This document shows, piece by piece, positions 24,960 to 36,048 of a stretch of 64,000 nt of DNA. The notes beneath the pieces were generated by a model. That model made no database searches and was not told the origin of the DNA. It saw only the letters and a program-made list of their open reading frames with translations. The stretch is from Sorex araneus. Lineage: Eukaryota; Chordata; Mammalia; Eulipotyphla; Soricidae. Made by a program: the position numbers and the translations under genes. The stretch is taken from positions 368,073,386-368,137,385 of the forward strand of contig NC_073303.1 of NCBI RefSeq assembly GCF_027595985.1. Direction: 5' to 3'. Every line of letters begins with the position of its first letter. The stretch's first letter is position 1.

Positions 24960-25870
24960 GTTGGGTGCTTTTGGTTATATAAAGATCCATTCAAATTTGT
25001 AAGACAGGAAGTCACAAAATCAAAGCACATCTCAATGAGACAAAGAAATGTGAGTGGTAAAATGAGAAGGTTCATCCACTAAGCTAGGAAGGAGTATGTA
25101 AAGATTGGACTAAAATAGAAAAGGATGATGGAGATAGAAGAAAGAAGTCTTTTAAAATAAACACCCATAAAACATGGAGATTGATTAGATAGTTAACATT
25201 CCATAATTATCTTTCAATAAATATTCCATTGAATATCAATTCTGTTTTATATGTTTTCCCTACTATTGGCGAATGTGTCAGGCAAGACATCTGCATCATA
25301 GAACCTACATCCTCTGTCAGATATAAGATAAGGACTTGTAAACTGAGAAATATGTAACACCTTTCAATTGCTAACATATTCTCTGGAGAAAAAATAAGAT
25401 GTGTTTATGGCATGGAAAGTGTTGTGTGGAAGGTGCTGTTTTGGGTCAAGGAACTGAGTAAACTTTCAAGAAGGTGACCCTTGAGTGGAAAGTTCCAGGA
25501 TGAGAAGGAAGCAGTTTACATGACGATGTGGGGCAGAAGGTTCAGGAAGCAAGTGAATGAACTCTGAGGCAGAACAGAACAGATTAGGCAGAGGCCAGAG
25601 ACAGAAAGATGAGCACTTAGTTGGAGAAGCGTGGGCAAGAGAAAAAAAAAGTGTGAGATGAGGGCTAGAGTGGTCGGACTCCTTAAACAAGGAAAGGAAA
25701 TAAGATTTACCCTAATGGCCGTGAAATTCTGTAAAGGCGTGATCTCATTGAAGTGACACAGATCACCAGGCTCCCTTGTGGGGAAGGAACTTAGAAGGGA
25801 GGGAGCAAATGAAGCAAGACCAGCCATCACCAGGTTATCATGGAGGCTTAGACAAGAGGAGAAGGCAGCT
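24960..25870 (+). repeat. Ancient L2-like repeat, copy without SINE
   Basis: Phrases such as 'aaggtgacccttgagtgg', 'ccaggatgagaaggaagcag' and 'ggcagaggccagagacag' match the long ancient LINE-derived consensus found across mammals. The first 400 bp are homologous at low identity to 36,750-37,360 ('ttggttatat', 'gtgtcaggcaagacatctgc', 'aaactgagaaatatgtaac'), but here no SINE interrupts the site. Confidence 0.55.
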
Positions 25871-25879
25871 TATACTGGA

Positions 25880-27035
25880 ATCATGATGGTAAGATGGTAT
25901 AAGATAGAGATATTCAAAATATGCCTGACTAAAATAAAGTACCCTCATGAAAAGAACACCCAAAATGGGCTGAAGACTTTTTACATACTTTAGCCTGAAC
26001 AAACCTAGTACTCAGGAGATGTCTAAACTCTTGGATGATCTCCTCTAAGAGTAGAAGCCCGTTGGGGCTTCCTTCTAGCTATGCAGAAAGGGGAAACGTG
26101 GGAACTTGAGTCTACAAAGAGCTTTGGCTCTAGGTTTAATCAGCAGTGAAAGAGCCTTGACAACAGCTACTTCTGACTTGGGAAATACCCTATAGGTTGC
26201 CCCCCAGAAAGAAGTAAGGATGTGAAAGGAACATAAAAAATAAATTAAATGCATTTTTAAAAGAAAAATTATTTCGCAGAGGAATTCTTGAAAACTTCAG
26301 AGGGGAAAATGAGTTCTTTTGGCCTCTGGCTTTTACAAATCTTGTACAACAAAACAGACAAGATTCCCTCCGTCTTTTTCACTTTCTTATTATTGAACTT
26401 TTGGTGATTTTTTTTATATAACAGAAAATAATTCAGAGTTATTTTTGTGTGTTGCTGTAAATGTTCACATAATTTTCTGGAGTAAATTGTGGTAGAATAT
26501 TGATCTACATCTCTTATACATTCTATTAGAGATATCCTAAAGACGCCTTTTGGTTTAAATAAATGTAAAAATAACTACACAAAAATCTGTCAATTACTGG
26601 TATGTATCATATCTGTGAGTGGAAATATATTAGTTAAAATATGAAATATTTAGCACATTATATTTATGAATCCCAACCTGAATCCTTACCCTTAACAGTA
26701 TTGAAATGGCAGTTCCTAAAATAAAATGTATTTTCAATGTGAAATAGCAAATAATTAGTGAATAATAGAAAACTGACAATTAGAGACTTTTTGTATCCCT
26801 CTGCTGACTTATAAACACACAAGGACATATGGAAAATCTTGAGAAATACAATAGAAGGGACCTCTCAGAGTTTCCTTGGAAAAGAAGGAAAATCTTTCCT
26901 CTGTTATGGTCCATGAACCTAGGTTTAGTACTCAGGAATGAAATTCTAGCATTATCAAAAGAAATTCCTGAATCATTTGTTATTTCATATATTGAATTCC
27001 TGTTTTTGAAAGAAAAATAGCTACTAAAAGAACCA
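25880..27035. other. Intergenic DNA, no gene seen
   Basis: AT-rich unique sequence. Overlapping sense and antisense frames at 26,780-27,070 lack any motif. Confidence 0.45.
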
Positions 27036-27039
27036 TATT

Positions 27040-27224
27040 CTATCAGAAAATGGGGATAAGAGATGAACAAAAACTTCCTTAAAAAAGAAATACAAATGGC
27101 CTAAAGATAAAAAAAAAATGCTCTGCATCACTAATCATCATGGAGATGCAAATAAAAACAACTTTGAAGTGCCATCTTACACCACAGAGACTGGTATATA
27201 ATATTCAAAAGAATAAGAATAGCA
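27040..27224 (+). mobile_element. L1 fragment, left part of a split copy
   Basis: 'aaatacaaatggcctaaag', 'tgctctgcatcactaatc', 'atggagatgcaaataaaaac' and 'gtgccatcttacacc' are the standard 3' part of mammalian L1 ORF2. The text breaks off after 'agaataagaatagcac' and resumes at about 28,083, so one L1 has been split by the RTE sequence. Confidence 0.85.
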
Positions 27225-28082
27225 CACTACCTGTCCGAATGCAAGGTTCCATCCCAATGGGAAAACCAGTAGGACCGTTCTGTTGTACAAGAAGGGAGAC
27301 ATCCACGACATCAGCAATTATCACCCAATCTTCCTGTTACCCATTGTCTACAAGTTGTTCACTCAAGTCATCGTGAATAGAATAGGCAGAACACTGGATG
27401 AAGGACAACCATGCGAGCAAGCCGGGTTCCGAAAAGGATTCAGCACAATCGACCATATCCACACGGTGACCAAGCTCACTGAAGTTTCATGCGAGTTCAA
27501 GATGCCACTCTGTCTAACATTTATTGGTTTAAATAAAGCCTTTGATTCTGTTGAAACTGAAGTGGCCATCAAAGCCCTAGCCAAACAGGGCATTCAAACT
27601 CAGTACATCAAGATCCTCCAAGAGCTGTAATAGGGATTCACCACCAGGATCTCACCATTCTACAAGGAAGTGATCATTGATGTAAAGAGAAGGGTTCAGC
27701 AGGGTGATACCATTTCATTGAAACTCTTCAGTGCTACCTTTGAGAATGTCACTCGACAACTGTAATGGGAAGAAATGGGAGTGAATATAGTTGGTCAGCA
27801 ACTACACCACCTCCAATTCGCTGATGACATTGTTCTCATAACACCAAACATTAGCCAAGCAGCACAAATGCCGGCCGACTTCAACCCCAAGTATTGAAAG
27901 GTAGGACTGCAGCTGAATCTCAGCAAAACAATGTTCATGAAAAATGAACAAGTCCCCAAAGTTCCATTTGCTCTTAATGGAATGAACATCTCCAAATGCA
28001 GCAGCTATGTGGAATGGAGACATTACTGGTGCCCGCTTAAGCAAATCAAAGATCAACGAGATGACAAGTGATACAAGTGAAG
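27225..28082 (+). pseudogene. RTE-clade reverse transcriptase fragment, defective
   Basis: The encoded protein is part of a non-LTR retrotransposon polymerase. In one frame it shows E-Q-A-G-F-R-K-G-F-S-T-I-D-H, then K-A-F-D-S-V (RT block with the first catalytic Asp), R-V-Q-Q-G-D-T, and F-A-D-D-I-V-L at 27,817-27,837 (catalytic D-D). The Q-A-G-F-R and F-S-T-I-D-H wording is typical of the RTE clade, not L1. In-frame stops lie at 27,628, 27,631, 27,763 and 27,895. The frame then runs from C-S-S-Y-V straight to W-R-H-Y-W-C-P-L-K-Q-I-K-D-Q-R-D-D and a stop at 28,069-28,071. About 200 residues expected between the RT and this C-terminus are missing. The endonuclease half is absent through 5' truncation. 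The tail shows 'gacaagtgatacaagtg' units, the short microsatellite end usual for RTE. Not functional. Confidence 0.9.
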
Positions 28083-28990
28083 AATACTCAGTGCTGGCAC
28101 AGATGCAGGAAGAAAGGAATTCTCATTCACCTCTGGTGGGAATGTTGACTGGTCCAGAAAAACAACGATGGATGTTCCTCAAAAAAAATAGAAACTGTGC
28201 TTTTATGTGACTCAGCAATTCCACTCCTGGGCATATACCCTAGGGACCCAAAAACACTTTTCAGAAAAGGCACCTGTATTCTTATATTCATTGCAGCAGT
28301 ATTCACTCTAGTCAGAATCTGGAAACAACCCAAGTGCTAAAGAACTGATGGAAAAAAGAAACTGATGAAAGAACTAGGTAAAGAAGCTCTAATAGATCTG
28401 CATAATGGATACTTTGCAGTCCTTAGGAAGAATGAAATCATAAAATTTTCTTATACATGGATGGACTTGGAGCATACCATGCTGGATGAAATGACTTAGA
28501 GTAGAACTAGAATGATTGTACTAATTGTCAAGATAGAGAAAAGAAACATAGTATGAGACTTAGACCCCAAATCAGTAGAAATGAAGGATAGGATGCTTGC
28601 CACCAACGGGAAGGGGAGTGCAGTTAGAACAGAGATGGGATCACTATGATACCAATAGCCGGAAATAATCACTCTGAATACAAATTGGGTGCTGAGAGGA
28701 GATAAAGTGATATACATGAAACCCTTTCAGTAACAGTATTGTAAACCAGAGAACGTAAAAAATTAAAAAGGGGGGTGGGTTGGTGGGTGGGTGGGGAGAG
28801 TGAGAAGTGTCTGCCACAGAGGCAAAGTGGGGATGGGAGGTAGGAAGAAAAGAGTGACCCTGGTGTGGTGAAATGGACACTGGTGAAGGGCACTGGTGAA
28901 GGAGTGGATGTTGGAACATTGTATGACTAAAACTCAATCAGAACAACTTTGTAACTGTGTATATCATGGTGATTCAATTAAAAAATGTTT
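28083..28990 (+). mobile_element. L1 fragment, right part of the split copy
   Basis: Starts 'cagtgctggcacagatgc', then 'ttctcattcacctctggtgggaatg' (in blocks), 'ggatgttcctcaaaaa', 'agcaattccactcctgg', and a Trp-free tail into the 3' UTR: 'atggatggacttgg', 'ggatgttggaacattgtatg', 'aactgtgtatatcatgg', 'aattaaaaaatg'. Continues the 27,040-27,224 piece. The 3' UTR holds a G-rich run at 28,770-28,797. Confidence 0.88.
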
Positions 28991-29479
28991 TAGTGAAAAT
29001 TTCACAACTAAATAATATGAAAGGTTTGGGGGGACAAAGGACAGTAAAATCTCTGTGGAACTAAAATAGGCTCATTGTCTCAAGAGTGACAATAGAAAGT
29101 ACCTTGAGACTGAGGAAGCAGCAACTCAGCAGCCATATTGTATACAATTTGATCCTGAAACTATATCTTTCAATGATGCTTTGACCTTCTCTGATATTTA
29201 CTGCTACTTCATAGAAAGGTCTCAATATTTTTAATTTCAGTCCTTACCAAGTCTTAAAAGGGGCCCATAGAACCACAATAAAAAGAGTATAAATAACTTT
29301 TTGTCTGTGGAAGTTTGTTTCAATCACAGAGAAGGGGTATTAGGAGAAGATACAGATAAATGCATGTGAATTTTAGCAAAGAAATAAAATAAGCCAGAAC
29401 ATTCTACATTTATGTCCATGGTTATCTGTGCAATCAGCACCCCATCTTCTTTTTCAGGTAACTCTGAATTGGGAGGCAC

Positions 29480-29570
29480 TGATGAGAAAGGAAGGAAAGA
29501 AGGAGAGGAGAGGGAAGGAGAGGAAGGGAGAGGAGAGCAAGTGAGGGAAGGGGAGCAGAGGGAAGAGAGA
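29480..29570. repeat. GA-rich low-complexity tract
   Basis: An imperfect GAAGG/GAGAG purine run with no pure unit. It sits just before the minus-strand SINE at 29.6 kb. Confidence 0.8.
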
Positions 29571-29611
29571 TGAATTGTATGTGCTAATCCAAATGCAATT
29601 CTTTATTTGTT

Positions 29612-29774
29612 TTTATTTGGGGGCCACACCCAGCTATGCTCAGGGCTTACTCCTGACTCTGCATTCAGAGATCACTCCTGACAGGTCTTGAGGGACCATA
29701 TGGAAAATGGGGGATGGAATCTGGTCTGCCCTGTGCAAGACAAGCACCCTGCCTGCTGTACTCTCCAGCCCCTC
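29612..29774 (-). repeat. SOR-type SINE, diverged
   Basis: 'gggggccacacccagc', 'gggcttactcctgactctgc', 'agatcactcctgacagg', 'gggaccatatgg', then 'gcaagacaagcaccc' and 'tctccagcccc' give a full minus-strand copy. Confidence 0.8.
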
Positions 29775-30059
29775 TAAATTTAATGCTTGAGAAATCAAAA
29801 TGTAATTTTTGAGGCATAGGATTTAATGGAATGACTTCATGGAATAAAATAAAAAAGAAAGTAAATGTTTATGTTTTAATGATTTTCATTTTTAACTCAT
29901 GCATTTAAAGATTTTAACAAACTGAGTTTTGGTACTTCAAATGTCATCTGATTTTAATTAGCTTCTAGATTTCTCCAATATTTTAGAGAAAGTATTCAAA
30001 GCTCAATTTCTTTTGAGTGATGAGTTACTCAAAATGTGACAAAACCCTCATTAGGACTT

Positions 30060-31440
30060 TTAAAAACATAGACGTGTTCCAAATTATGGTGACTCCAGCT
30101 TGAAATGTATCGAGAAGGTAACCATGTTCCCTTGGTGACGACATTTTATCACACTCATTTGGCAAGATCTTTCAGAGAGATCATTTGTGTTTGATGAAAC
30201 ATGCTTGGTGCAATCAAAGCTGTATTTTAGTCTCCTCATTTGCAGTATTGTCTTATTACATTGGTCTCTTCTTTGGATGCTGAGGAAAAAAAAAGAAACA
30301 AATAATCCAGATCTACTTTTTGTAGTTTCCTCTGTCATTTCAGTTTGCCATGATTGCAAAGTATGACCTTTTGTTTATTTATACATGATAATATCAGTGG
30401 TTGCCTGGAGACTACTTTCTGTATCAGCCAGTTTCTCAGTAAAAAAAGTGTAGACGAACACCTGTCATGGACATGCCCTCTGCATCAATCTACGTGTTTG
30501 AAGGGGCATTTCCATCTTAATGACAGAAATTCATTCAGTTGTCATATTTTTAAAAAAAGGAACACAGATATAACCAAAGATCCAAGTGCAGTGAGGAACA
30601 TGATCATCATTTATGCTTCGTCAGCAATTCTCACAACTCGGACATTGATGAGTCCCAGAGTTACATAATGATAGTTGTGATATTCAAATTAACAAAGCAA
30701 ACAGCCCAGTATGATACTCATGTGATGTTGGCTGAAAAATCTGAAACTCCCGTAGCACAACTTGGAAGGATTTATTTTGGGAAACACAGTGCTGACTGTG
30801 GCCATTAGCTTTTTCCTGTTGTGATCTTCCTTTTTTCATTCTGTGTAAGATTAATTTGTGACTGAGATTTATTAGCCTCATGGAGGCTGGGCTTGATGAG
30901 ATTTTGCTGATATACCGTGTAGCACACACATCAAGTCAAAGTGAAAAGATGAAAAATGGAAATGATAAAGTTGCATTGCCAGCTTGTTGATGAGGTAATT
31001 GAAGTGGCTTGTGTTGTGCTGTGCTGTGATGGGTTGAAATAAAATATGTACAAATTTATCTAGATCATCCTCCTGAAGAAAAGGATGACAAAATATATTC
31101 CCTCTCTATTCATGTGCTGAGGAAATCTCCCAATTCGTGTCTGACAGTGATCGTGAAGCGAAGCGAAAATGAGAGAGACCTATTCAGAAGAAGCTCCGAA
31201 AGGGAAGCCAGACCCGAGTTATCCATGGAAATAGGCACCAGGGTTAACATAGATAATTGAAATATGAACATAATGTAAAAACAGCACTTTGTCTATTAGT
31301 TGAAACCACAACTCCATATAATTTCTTTTTAACAGAAATTGAAATAGCAAAACGAATTCAATTTTTTTAACCTGCCCAACTTTCCTTCTGATGGAGATGC
31401 TAATTATCAGTGAAATGCCTGAAAAATACATACTCACCAG
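30060..31440. other. Repeat-poor unique segment
   Basis: About 1.4 kb free of recognisable SINE or LINE text in this repeat-dense region. It has mixed-composition stretches such as 30,100-30,260 and 31,130-31,200. No exon with both splice sites found. A conserved non-coding role is possible but cannot be shown from one genome. Confidence 0.35.
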
Positions 31441-31845
31441 AATAATAAAAAAAAAAAGGAATAAGAAAGGCTAGGGCCCTGGAACTCGCGAGAGACTGAA
31501 ACTTCAGCTTCCCCAGAAGGGGAATCCAGGCCCACTGAATGAAGTGTCCCACTCGCTGAAATTCGCCAGCACACTCAATGCGGGCTTTGTTGCATCCGCT
31601 CAGTGGGTGCTTCCTCCTTTATTGCTGAGACCCGCGTGGCCTGGACCACAAATCTGGTTTCATGGCTTTGGAGAATTGTTTGATACCTCAACCCCAAGGA
31701 AATGGGACTTTCTCTGTCAACCCTGACTCTCACACAACTTTTAGGTGCTCCCTGAAGTCAGGGCGTATGGAGGTGAGGCATTCCCCACATCCACCAGCTC
31801 TGGAGAGGCAGAGATTTTGGGACTTCGGTTAAAAAAAAAATTGCA

Positions 31846-32018
31846 CCTCCTGAGGTGATGATACAGCAGGTAGGACACTTGCCTTGCACGTGATCACCCC
31901 AGGTTGGATCTCCAGCCTCCCATATGGTCCCCTGGGATTGCCAGGCGTGACTTCTGAACATGGAGCCAGCAGTGACCCCTGAGCATTGCTGGTTGTGGCC
32001 CAGAAACCTAAATAAAGC
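31846..32018 (+). repeat. SOR-type SINE, diverged
   Basis: 'gatgatacagcaggtagg', 'acttgccttgcacgtgatc', 'cccatatggtcccctggg', 'gacccctgagcattgctgg' and an A-rich 'aaataaag' end. A run of ten A lies just before the head. Confidence 0.8.
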
Positions 32019-33003
32019 ACCCTTTCCTCTGAAGCCATGGCAATATTCCAGGACACTTCAACAGTACTGTGTCATTCTCTAGCTCTCCCAAACGTGGCCC
32101 GTTGACCCGACCCTGAAGGGCCTTTCCAGCGCTGGGTAACTTAGAATCCAAACAGCACGGTCTTTTTCCTCGCCGTTAGTCATAACCTAGTTCTCATGCA
32201 AAAAAAATGAAATTTAAAAGAGCAAACATCTTCAGAGAAAGGTCAGAGGGCACAAAAGGGATATCTGAGGGAGAGTTATAAAAGCTAGTGTGCTTCATTT
32301 GAATGAACAATGCCTATCCAGAATGACTGTGCTTCTGTGTCCAGTCCAGGAGAGGACACAGGCAGAGATCTCTCTTTCACAGGTTGAAATCCTTTCCTCC
32401 ACCTCAAACTACCCTCAGGTAACCATGACAGTGGGCCAGAAGAGCATGCCCATAATGCATTCACATTTCAATGCTCCAGAGAAAATTCTAGCCTCTAGCC
32501 TGAGAGGAATCTCCCAGTTCTTTGTCCCTATTTTCGTTCTACACCAGCACATACTTCACATTTCCTGAGCTGAGCTTCAGTCAGCACCAGGGATCTGTGA
32601 TGGTCCTGTTCTCTCCCGTGACAGTTTCAATGACCACAGGGAATAGCTGAGACACCGTTGTGCAGCAGCCTCTGGCAAGACATCAAAGTCTCAGACTGTC
32701 AGAGACTGAAGCAACTTCTCTCACAAGGAAGCACGGTCAAATGCTCACTTCAGTGGTCTGGGTGTATTTACATATTTATTAAGTGAAGTCTCCTTGTGAT
32801 TGTGAGATTTGTTAAGTGGAAATGTTGTTCCTATGAAACAGAAATACAATAAGATCCAACTCTGAAGGCTGTGACGGTAATTATTGTTTTGGGGGTATTT
32901 AACATAAGTACTGATATGCCCTTCAACTTGGAAGAGACTTGAGATCAATATGCTAAGAGAAGGAACCGGACACCAAAAACCCACATTGATTGCCTTCATA
33001 CAA

Positions 33004-33066
33004 AAGTAGCACTGTAGCACTGTCCTCCTGCTAATCATCGATTTGCTCGAGTGGGCACCAGCAACA
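33004..33066 (-). repeat. RTE-type SINE tail fragment
   Basis: Only the 3' end remains: 'tagcactgtagcactgtcc', 'atcatcgatttgctcgag', 'gggcaccagcaac', matching the ends at 4.76, 20.68 and 39.96 kb. Consistent with a 5'-truncated copy. Confidence 0.8.
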
Positions 33067-33097
33067 TAGAAAAATCTGTAAGGCTACAAAGTAGATG

Positions 33098-33265
33098 TTT
33101 CTTTTTGACTTTTTGAGTCACACTGGGTAATGCTTAGGAATTACTCCTGAGTGTACACTTAGGAATTACTCCTGACGATGCTCAGGGCACCATATGGGAT
33201 GCCAAAAATCAAAACTAAATTTGCCACGTATAAGGCAAACTCCCTACCTGCAGTACTGTTGCTGA
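33098..33265 (-). repeat. SOR-type SINE with internal duplication
   Basis: 'gactttttgagtcacactgg', then 'ttaggaattactcctga' twice in a row (33,131-33,172), 'caccatatgggatgcc', and 'aaggcaaactccctacctgc'. The duplicated 'cttaggaattactcctga' block makes this copy longer than usual. Confidence 0.75.
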
Positions 33266-33354
33266 GGACCCTCAAAGTAAATTTTTGAGGCAACTCCAGA
33301 CTGGTGATGAAGGTAGACTGCAGAGTAGGGGAGACAAACAATGGATATTCTCTA

Positions 33355-33522
33355 TGGTTACAGAGAGTATCTCACCCGCATGGCAGAGCCTGGCAAGCTA
33401 TCCCTGGTGTATTTGATAGCCAAAAACAGTAACGACAAGTCTTAAAATGGAGACATTACTGGTGCCCGCTCGAGCAAATTGATGAGCAACCGGAAGGGAT
33501 GACAGTGACAGTGACAGTGACT
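33355..33522 (+). repeat. RTE-tailed SINE, 3' half
   Basis: 'gagagtatctcacccgcatg', 'gcagagcctggcaagctatc', 'gccaaaaacagtaacgac', 'gagacattactggtgccc', 'gctcgagcaaattgatgag', ending in a (gtgaca)n run 33,501-33,522. It shows the tail in the sense direction and its simple-repeat end. The head is degraded or missing. Confidence 0.85.
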
Positions 33523-33676
33523 TTCAAGGTGACTTAAATATTCTAAACAAACTTTAGTAATAGTTCCACATATGTTCAGGCACACTAAAACCATTGAATT
33601 GAACATGTGAAAGGGTTGACTTATAAACATGTGAATCATATCTTAGTAAAGTTGGTTTTTTAAGAAATTTGATTGT

Positions 33677-33855
33677 GGGGCTGGAGCAATAGCACAGCGG
33701 GTATGGCATTTGCCTTGCACGAGGCCAATTTGATTGATTGGGTTTGATTCCCAGCATCCCATATGGTCCCCTGACCACCTCCAGGAGTAATTTCTGAGTG
33801 CAGAGCCAGGAGTAAGCCCTGAGCATCGCTGGGTGTGACCCAAAAAGAAAAAAAA
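33677..33855 (+). repeat. SOR-type A-tailed SINE, young
   Basis: Close to consensus: 'ggggctggagcaatagcac', 'gtatggcatttgccttgcac', 'cccatatggtcccctgacc', 'gcagagccaggagtaagcc', 'gggtgtgacccaaaaag', A-rich tail. Flanks 33,662-33,676 and 33,856-33,870 match at 13 of 15 bases. A short duplication 'ttgattgattgggtttgattcc' (in pieces) sits at the B box. Confidence 0.92.
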
Positions 33856-34920
33856 AAGAAATTTAGTTGTTTGTTGTATACCTAATATTTGAAAAATGTA
33901 ACTTATTATTTAATGCTTCATTAAACAGATATTTACTGACTTATTCTTAAAATATTCTTCTTGTTCTTTTTTGTACACTACAATTATATTTTTAAAACAC
34001 CACCTGTGTGTTAAATGCAAAGGTTTCAATAAAATAGGCAAAGTTCATAACATAATCATAACTAAAAGACTTCATTGGAAAGGATAAGATTAATTTAGGG
34101 TAATAAAATATTGTAGGCATAAAGTTTTTACCTGAGAAATAGTCATGAAAACCTTGAAACCAGATAGGTATCTGGAGAAAACCAGTCAAATGATCTCCAT
34201 TTATTCAAGCCTAGAGTTAATTTATTTATAGTCAACTTAGAAAGTTTTCCAGATGAGAAATACATAATTTAGTGACAGCAGAGCAATTTTGTGTTTCTGT
34301 GGATTTGAGCATTTTTGTATTTAAGAAACATAGAAATGGGATTCTGCATTTGAATGGCTTAAGCCAAATAAACAAAATCAGAAAGCCATAATTGAATCTC
34401 AGAAGACATTAGGTAGTTATCCCGAGAAGCTCTTCAAGCACCATCATCCTGCTATATTTGCACAACTTTTTAGTAACTATCCAATTCAATTTCGTCTTGC
34501 CCTCTTCTTCACCTTCAACCACCTGACTGCAGGGTAATGGACAAGGAAAAAAAATACAATAGCAAGAGTGAGCTAGTAGAAAAGAAAGGGAGGGGGGAGG
34601 GGGAGAGAGGGAATTTATAACTACACCCTCCCAAAAAAGAATTATAGCCTCTAGAAGAAAAAATCTTTGTCCTAATGGGAAATTCTTATACCAAGCACAT
34701 TTGGCTTTACTTTGGCAAATGCAAAGATTTTAATGGTGTCGGGTTTTGCCAAACTGGCAAGTGTGCCAGCTCAAAGCTTGTAGTTTAAACGATAATTGGG
34801 GCTCTGAACAAAAAAGTGAACAAAGAAAAAAGACAAAGCAGCCAACAATCAGATTTCCCCCTGTGAATTCTAACTCCTTTGTTTTTTTGGGTTTTTTGTT
34901 TGTTTGTTTGTTTGTTTTAG

Positions 34921-35086
34921 ATCAGACAGACTGCTCACTAGAGTTCTCTCTCGCCCTTCCAGTAAATTTTCAGAAACCAGAACCAGATGGAAAAGGTTGA
35001 AGTCACCAGGGAAAATGCAAGAATCCGTTTCTACAAGAAATTCATTGATGTCTTGGCTGCTGGGTTTGGACCAGGGTTGAAAAAAA
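34921..35086 (+). CDS. Candidate first coding exon, gene unrecognised
   Basis: A pyrimidine-rich tract ends in 'gttttag' at 34,920. 66 bp later an ATG at 34,987 opens 33 codons plus one base, ending at a textbook donor, 'aaaaaa|gtaagt', with the last exon base at 35,086. The upstream frame has a stop (TAG), so the ATG is the first in frame. The peptide starts M-E-K-V-E-V-T-R-E-N-A-R and continues with a basic/aromatic R-F-Y-K-K-F segment and A-A-G-F-G-P-G. That composition looks protein-like rather than random. No signal peptide or domain is identifiable at this length. Caution: the pyrimidine tract is largely a TTTG repeat, and nothing else in the window can be joined to it with confidence. 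It could be an alternative 5' exon of the gene starting near 57 kb, a separate gene, or chance. Confidence 0.35.
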
Positions 35087-35464
35087 GTAAGTCGGTGTTG
35101 GTGAAATGTGTCTTTCCAAGTAATGCTTTCCCGGTGTTCTCTTTCTTTTTGGGCTTACTCACTTCACACTTTTCCTAAACCAGCTAAGGTCATTTTAAAA
35201 TGGGGGAGAAAGTGTCCTGAAAATAAAGTTTTCCTAAGAAGAAAATTATAGACCAATTTAGTGTCCTGCACAAGCACTGAGTCTAAAGTAGCCAAATGAT
35301 GTGTGCATGTCGGTGGGAGGGGTGGGGGGCATGATTAAGATATTAAGAATAGATATTAAGATATTAAGATTAGAGATTTTCTCAGGGTCCTGAAAATTTT
35401 CTAAAAGCATTGTATCTCTATATTCTGTGAATTTTTTCTTCTGCCTTAATGGTGAAGTAAATTT

Positions 35465-35845
35465 TTTTTACATTTTTTATTAGTGAATCACTGTGGGGTA
35501 CAGTTACAAATTTACAAACTTTTGTGCTTGCGTTTCAGTCATACAACGATCGAGTACCCATTCCTCTACCAGTGCCCATTCTCTACCACCAATGATCCCA
35601 GTATCCCTAGAAGCACCCCCACCCCCTCACCCCCACCCCACCCCGCCTATGCAGTGGCTTAGAAGCTGGCCTCAAATGCTGGGGGGAAAGGCAGCTCAGC
35701 TAGAGAAGGGAGCACCAAGTAATGGGTATTTGGAGGAACAGCTCGGGTTGGGAGATGCGAACCGAATGTAGACTATAGATCGAACACAATGGCCACTCAA
35801 TGCCTCTAGTGCAAACTACAACACCCAAAAGGAAAGAGAGAACAA
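35465..35845 (-). mobile_element. L1 insertion, 5'-truncated, with target duplication
   Basis: On the minus strand this is a lineage L1 3' UTR. The plus strand shows T-rich 'cattttttattag' at left, 'tttcagtcatacaacgatc', 'cattcctctaccagtgccc', a C-rich stretch 35,608-35,645, then upstream UTR text to 35,845. Flanks 35,448-35,464 and 35,846-35,862 are identical over 17 bp except one base, a clear L1-type duplication. It is one of the younger insertions in the window and lies 380 bp after the candidate exon. Confidence 0.88.
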
Positions 35846-35887
35846 AATGATGAAGTAAATTTAAGTCGCTGAACTTATCGAGGGAGG

Positions 35888-36048
35888 TTGGGCTGTGCCC
35901 AATTGTGCTCAGGTCTTACTTCGGACCTCTGTGCTCAGAAACTATTCCTGGAAGTACTTGGGGTAAACATAAAGGGTGCTGAAGGGCAATTTGGGTTGGC
36001 TGTTTGCAAGACAAATGCCTTAGCTGCTGTGTTATCTCACTGGCCCCT
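35888..36048 (-). repeat. SOR-type SINE, diverged
   Basis: 'gggctgtgcccaattgtgc', 'aggtcttacttcgg', 'tgctcagaaactattcctgg', 'gcaagacaaatgcctt' and 'atctcactggcccc' give a full minus-strand copy. Confidence 0.75.

Noticed and set aside
33501..33522. Short direct repeats that could suggest a CRISPR-like array
   Set aside because: Simple (gtgaca)n tail of an RTE-tailed SINE in a mammalian genome.
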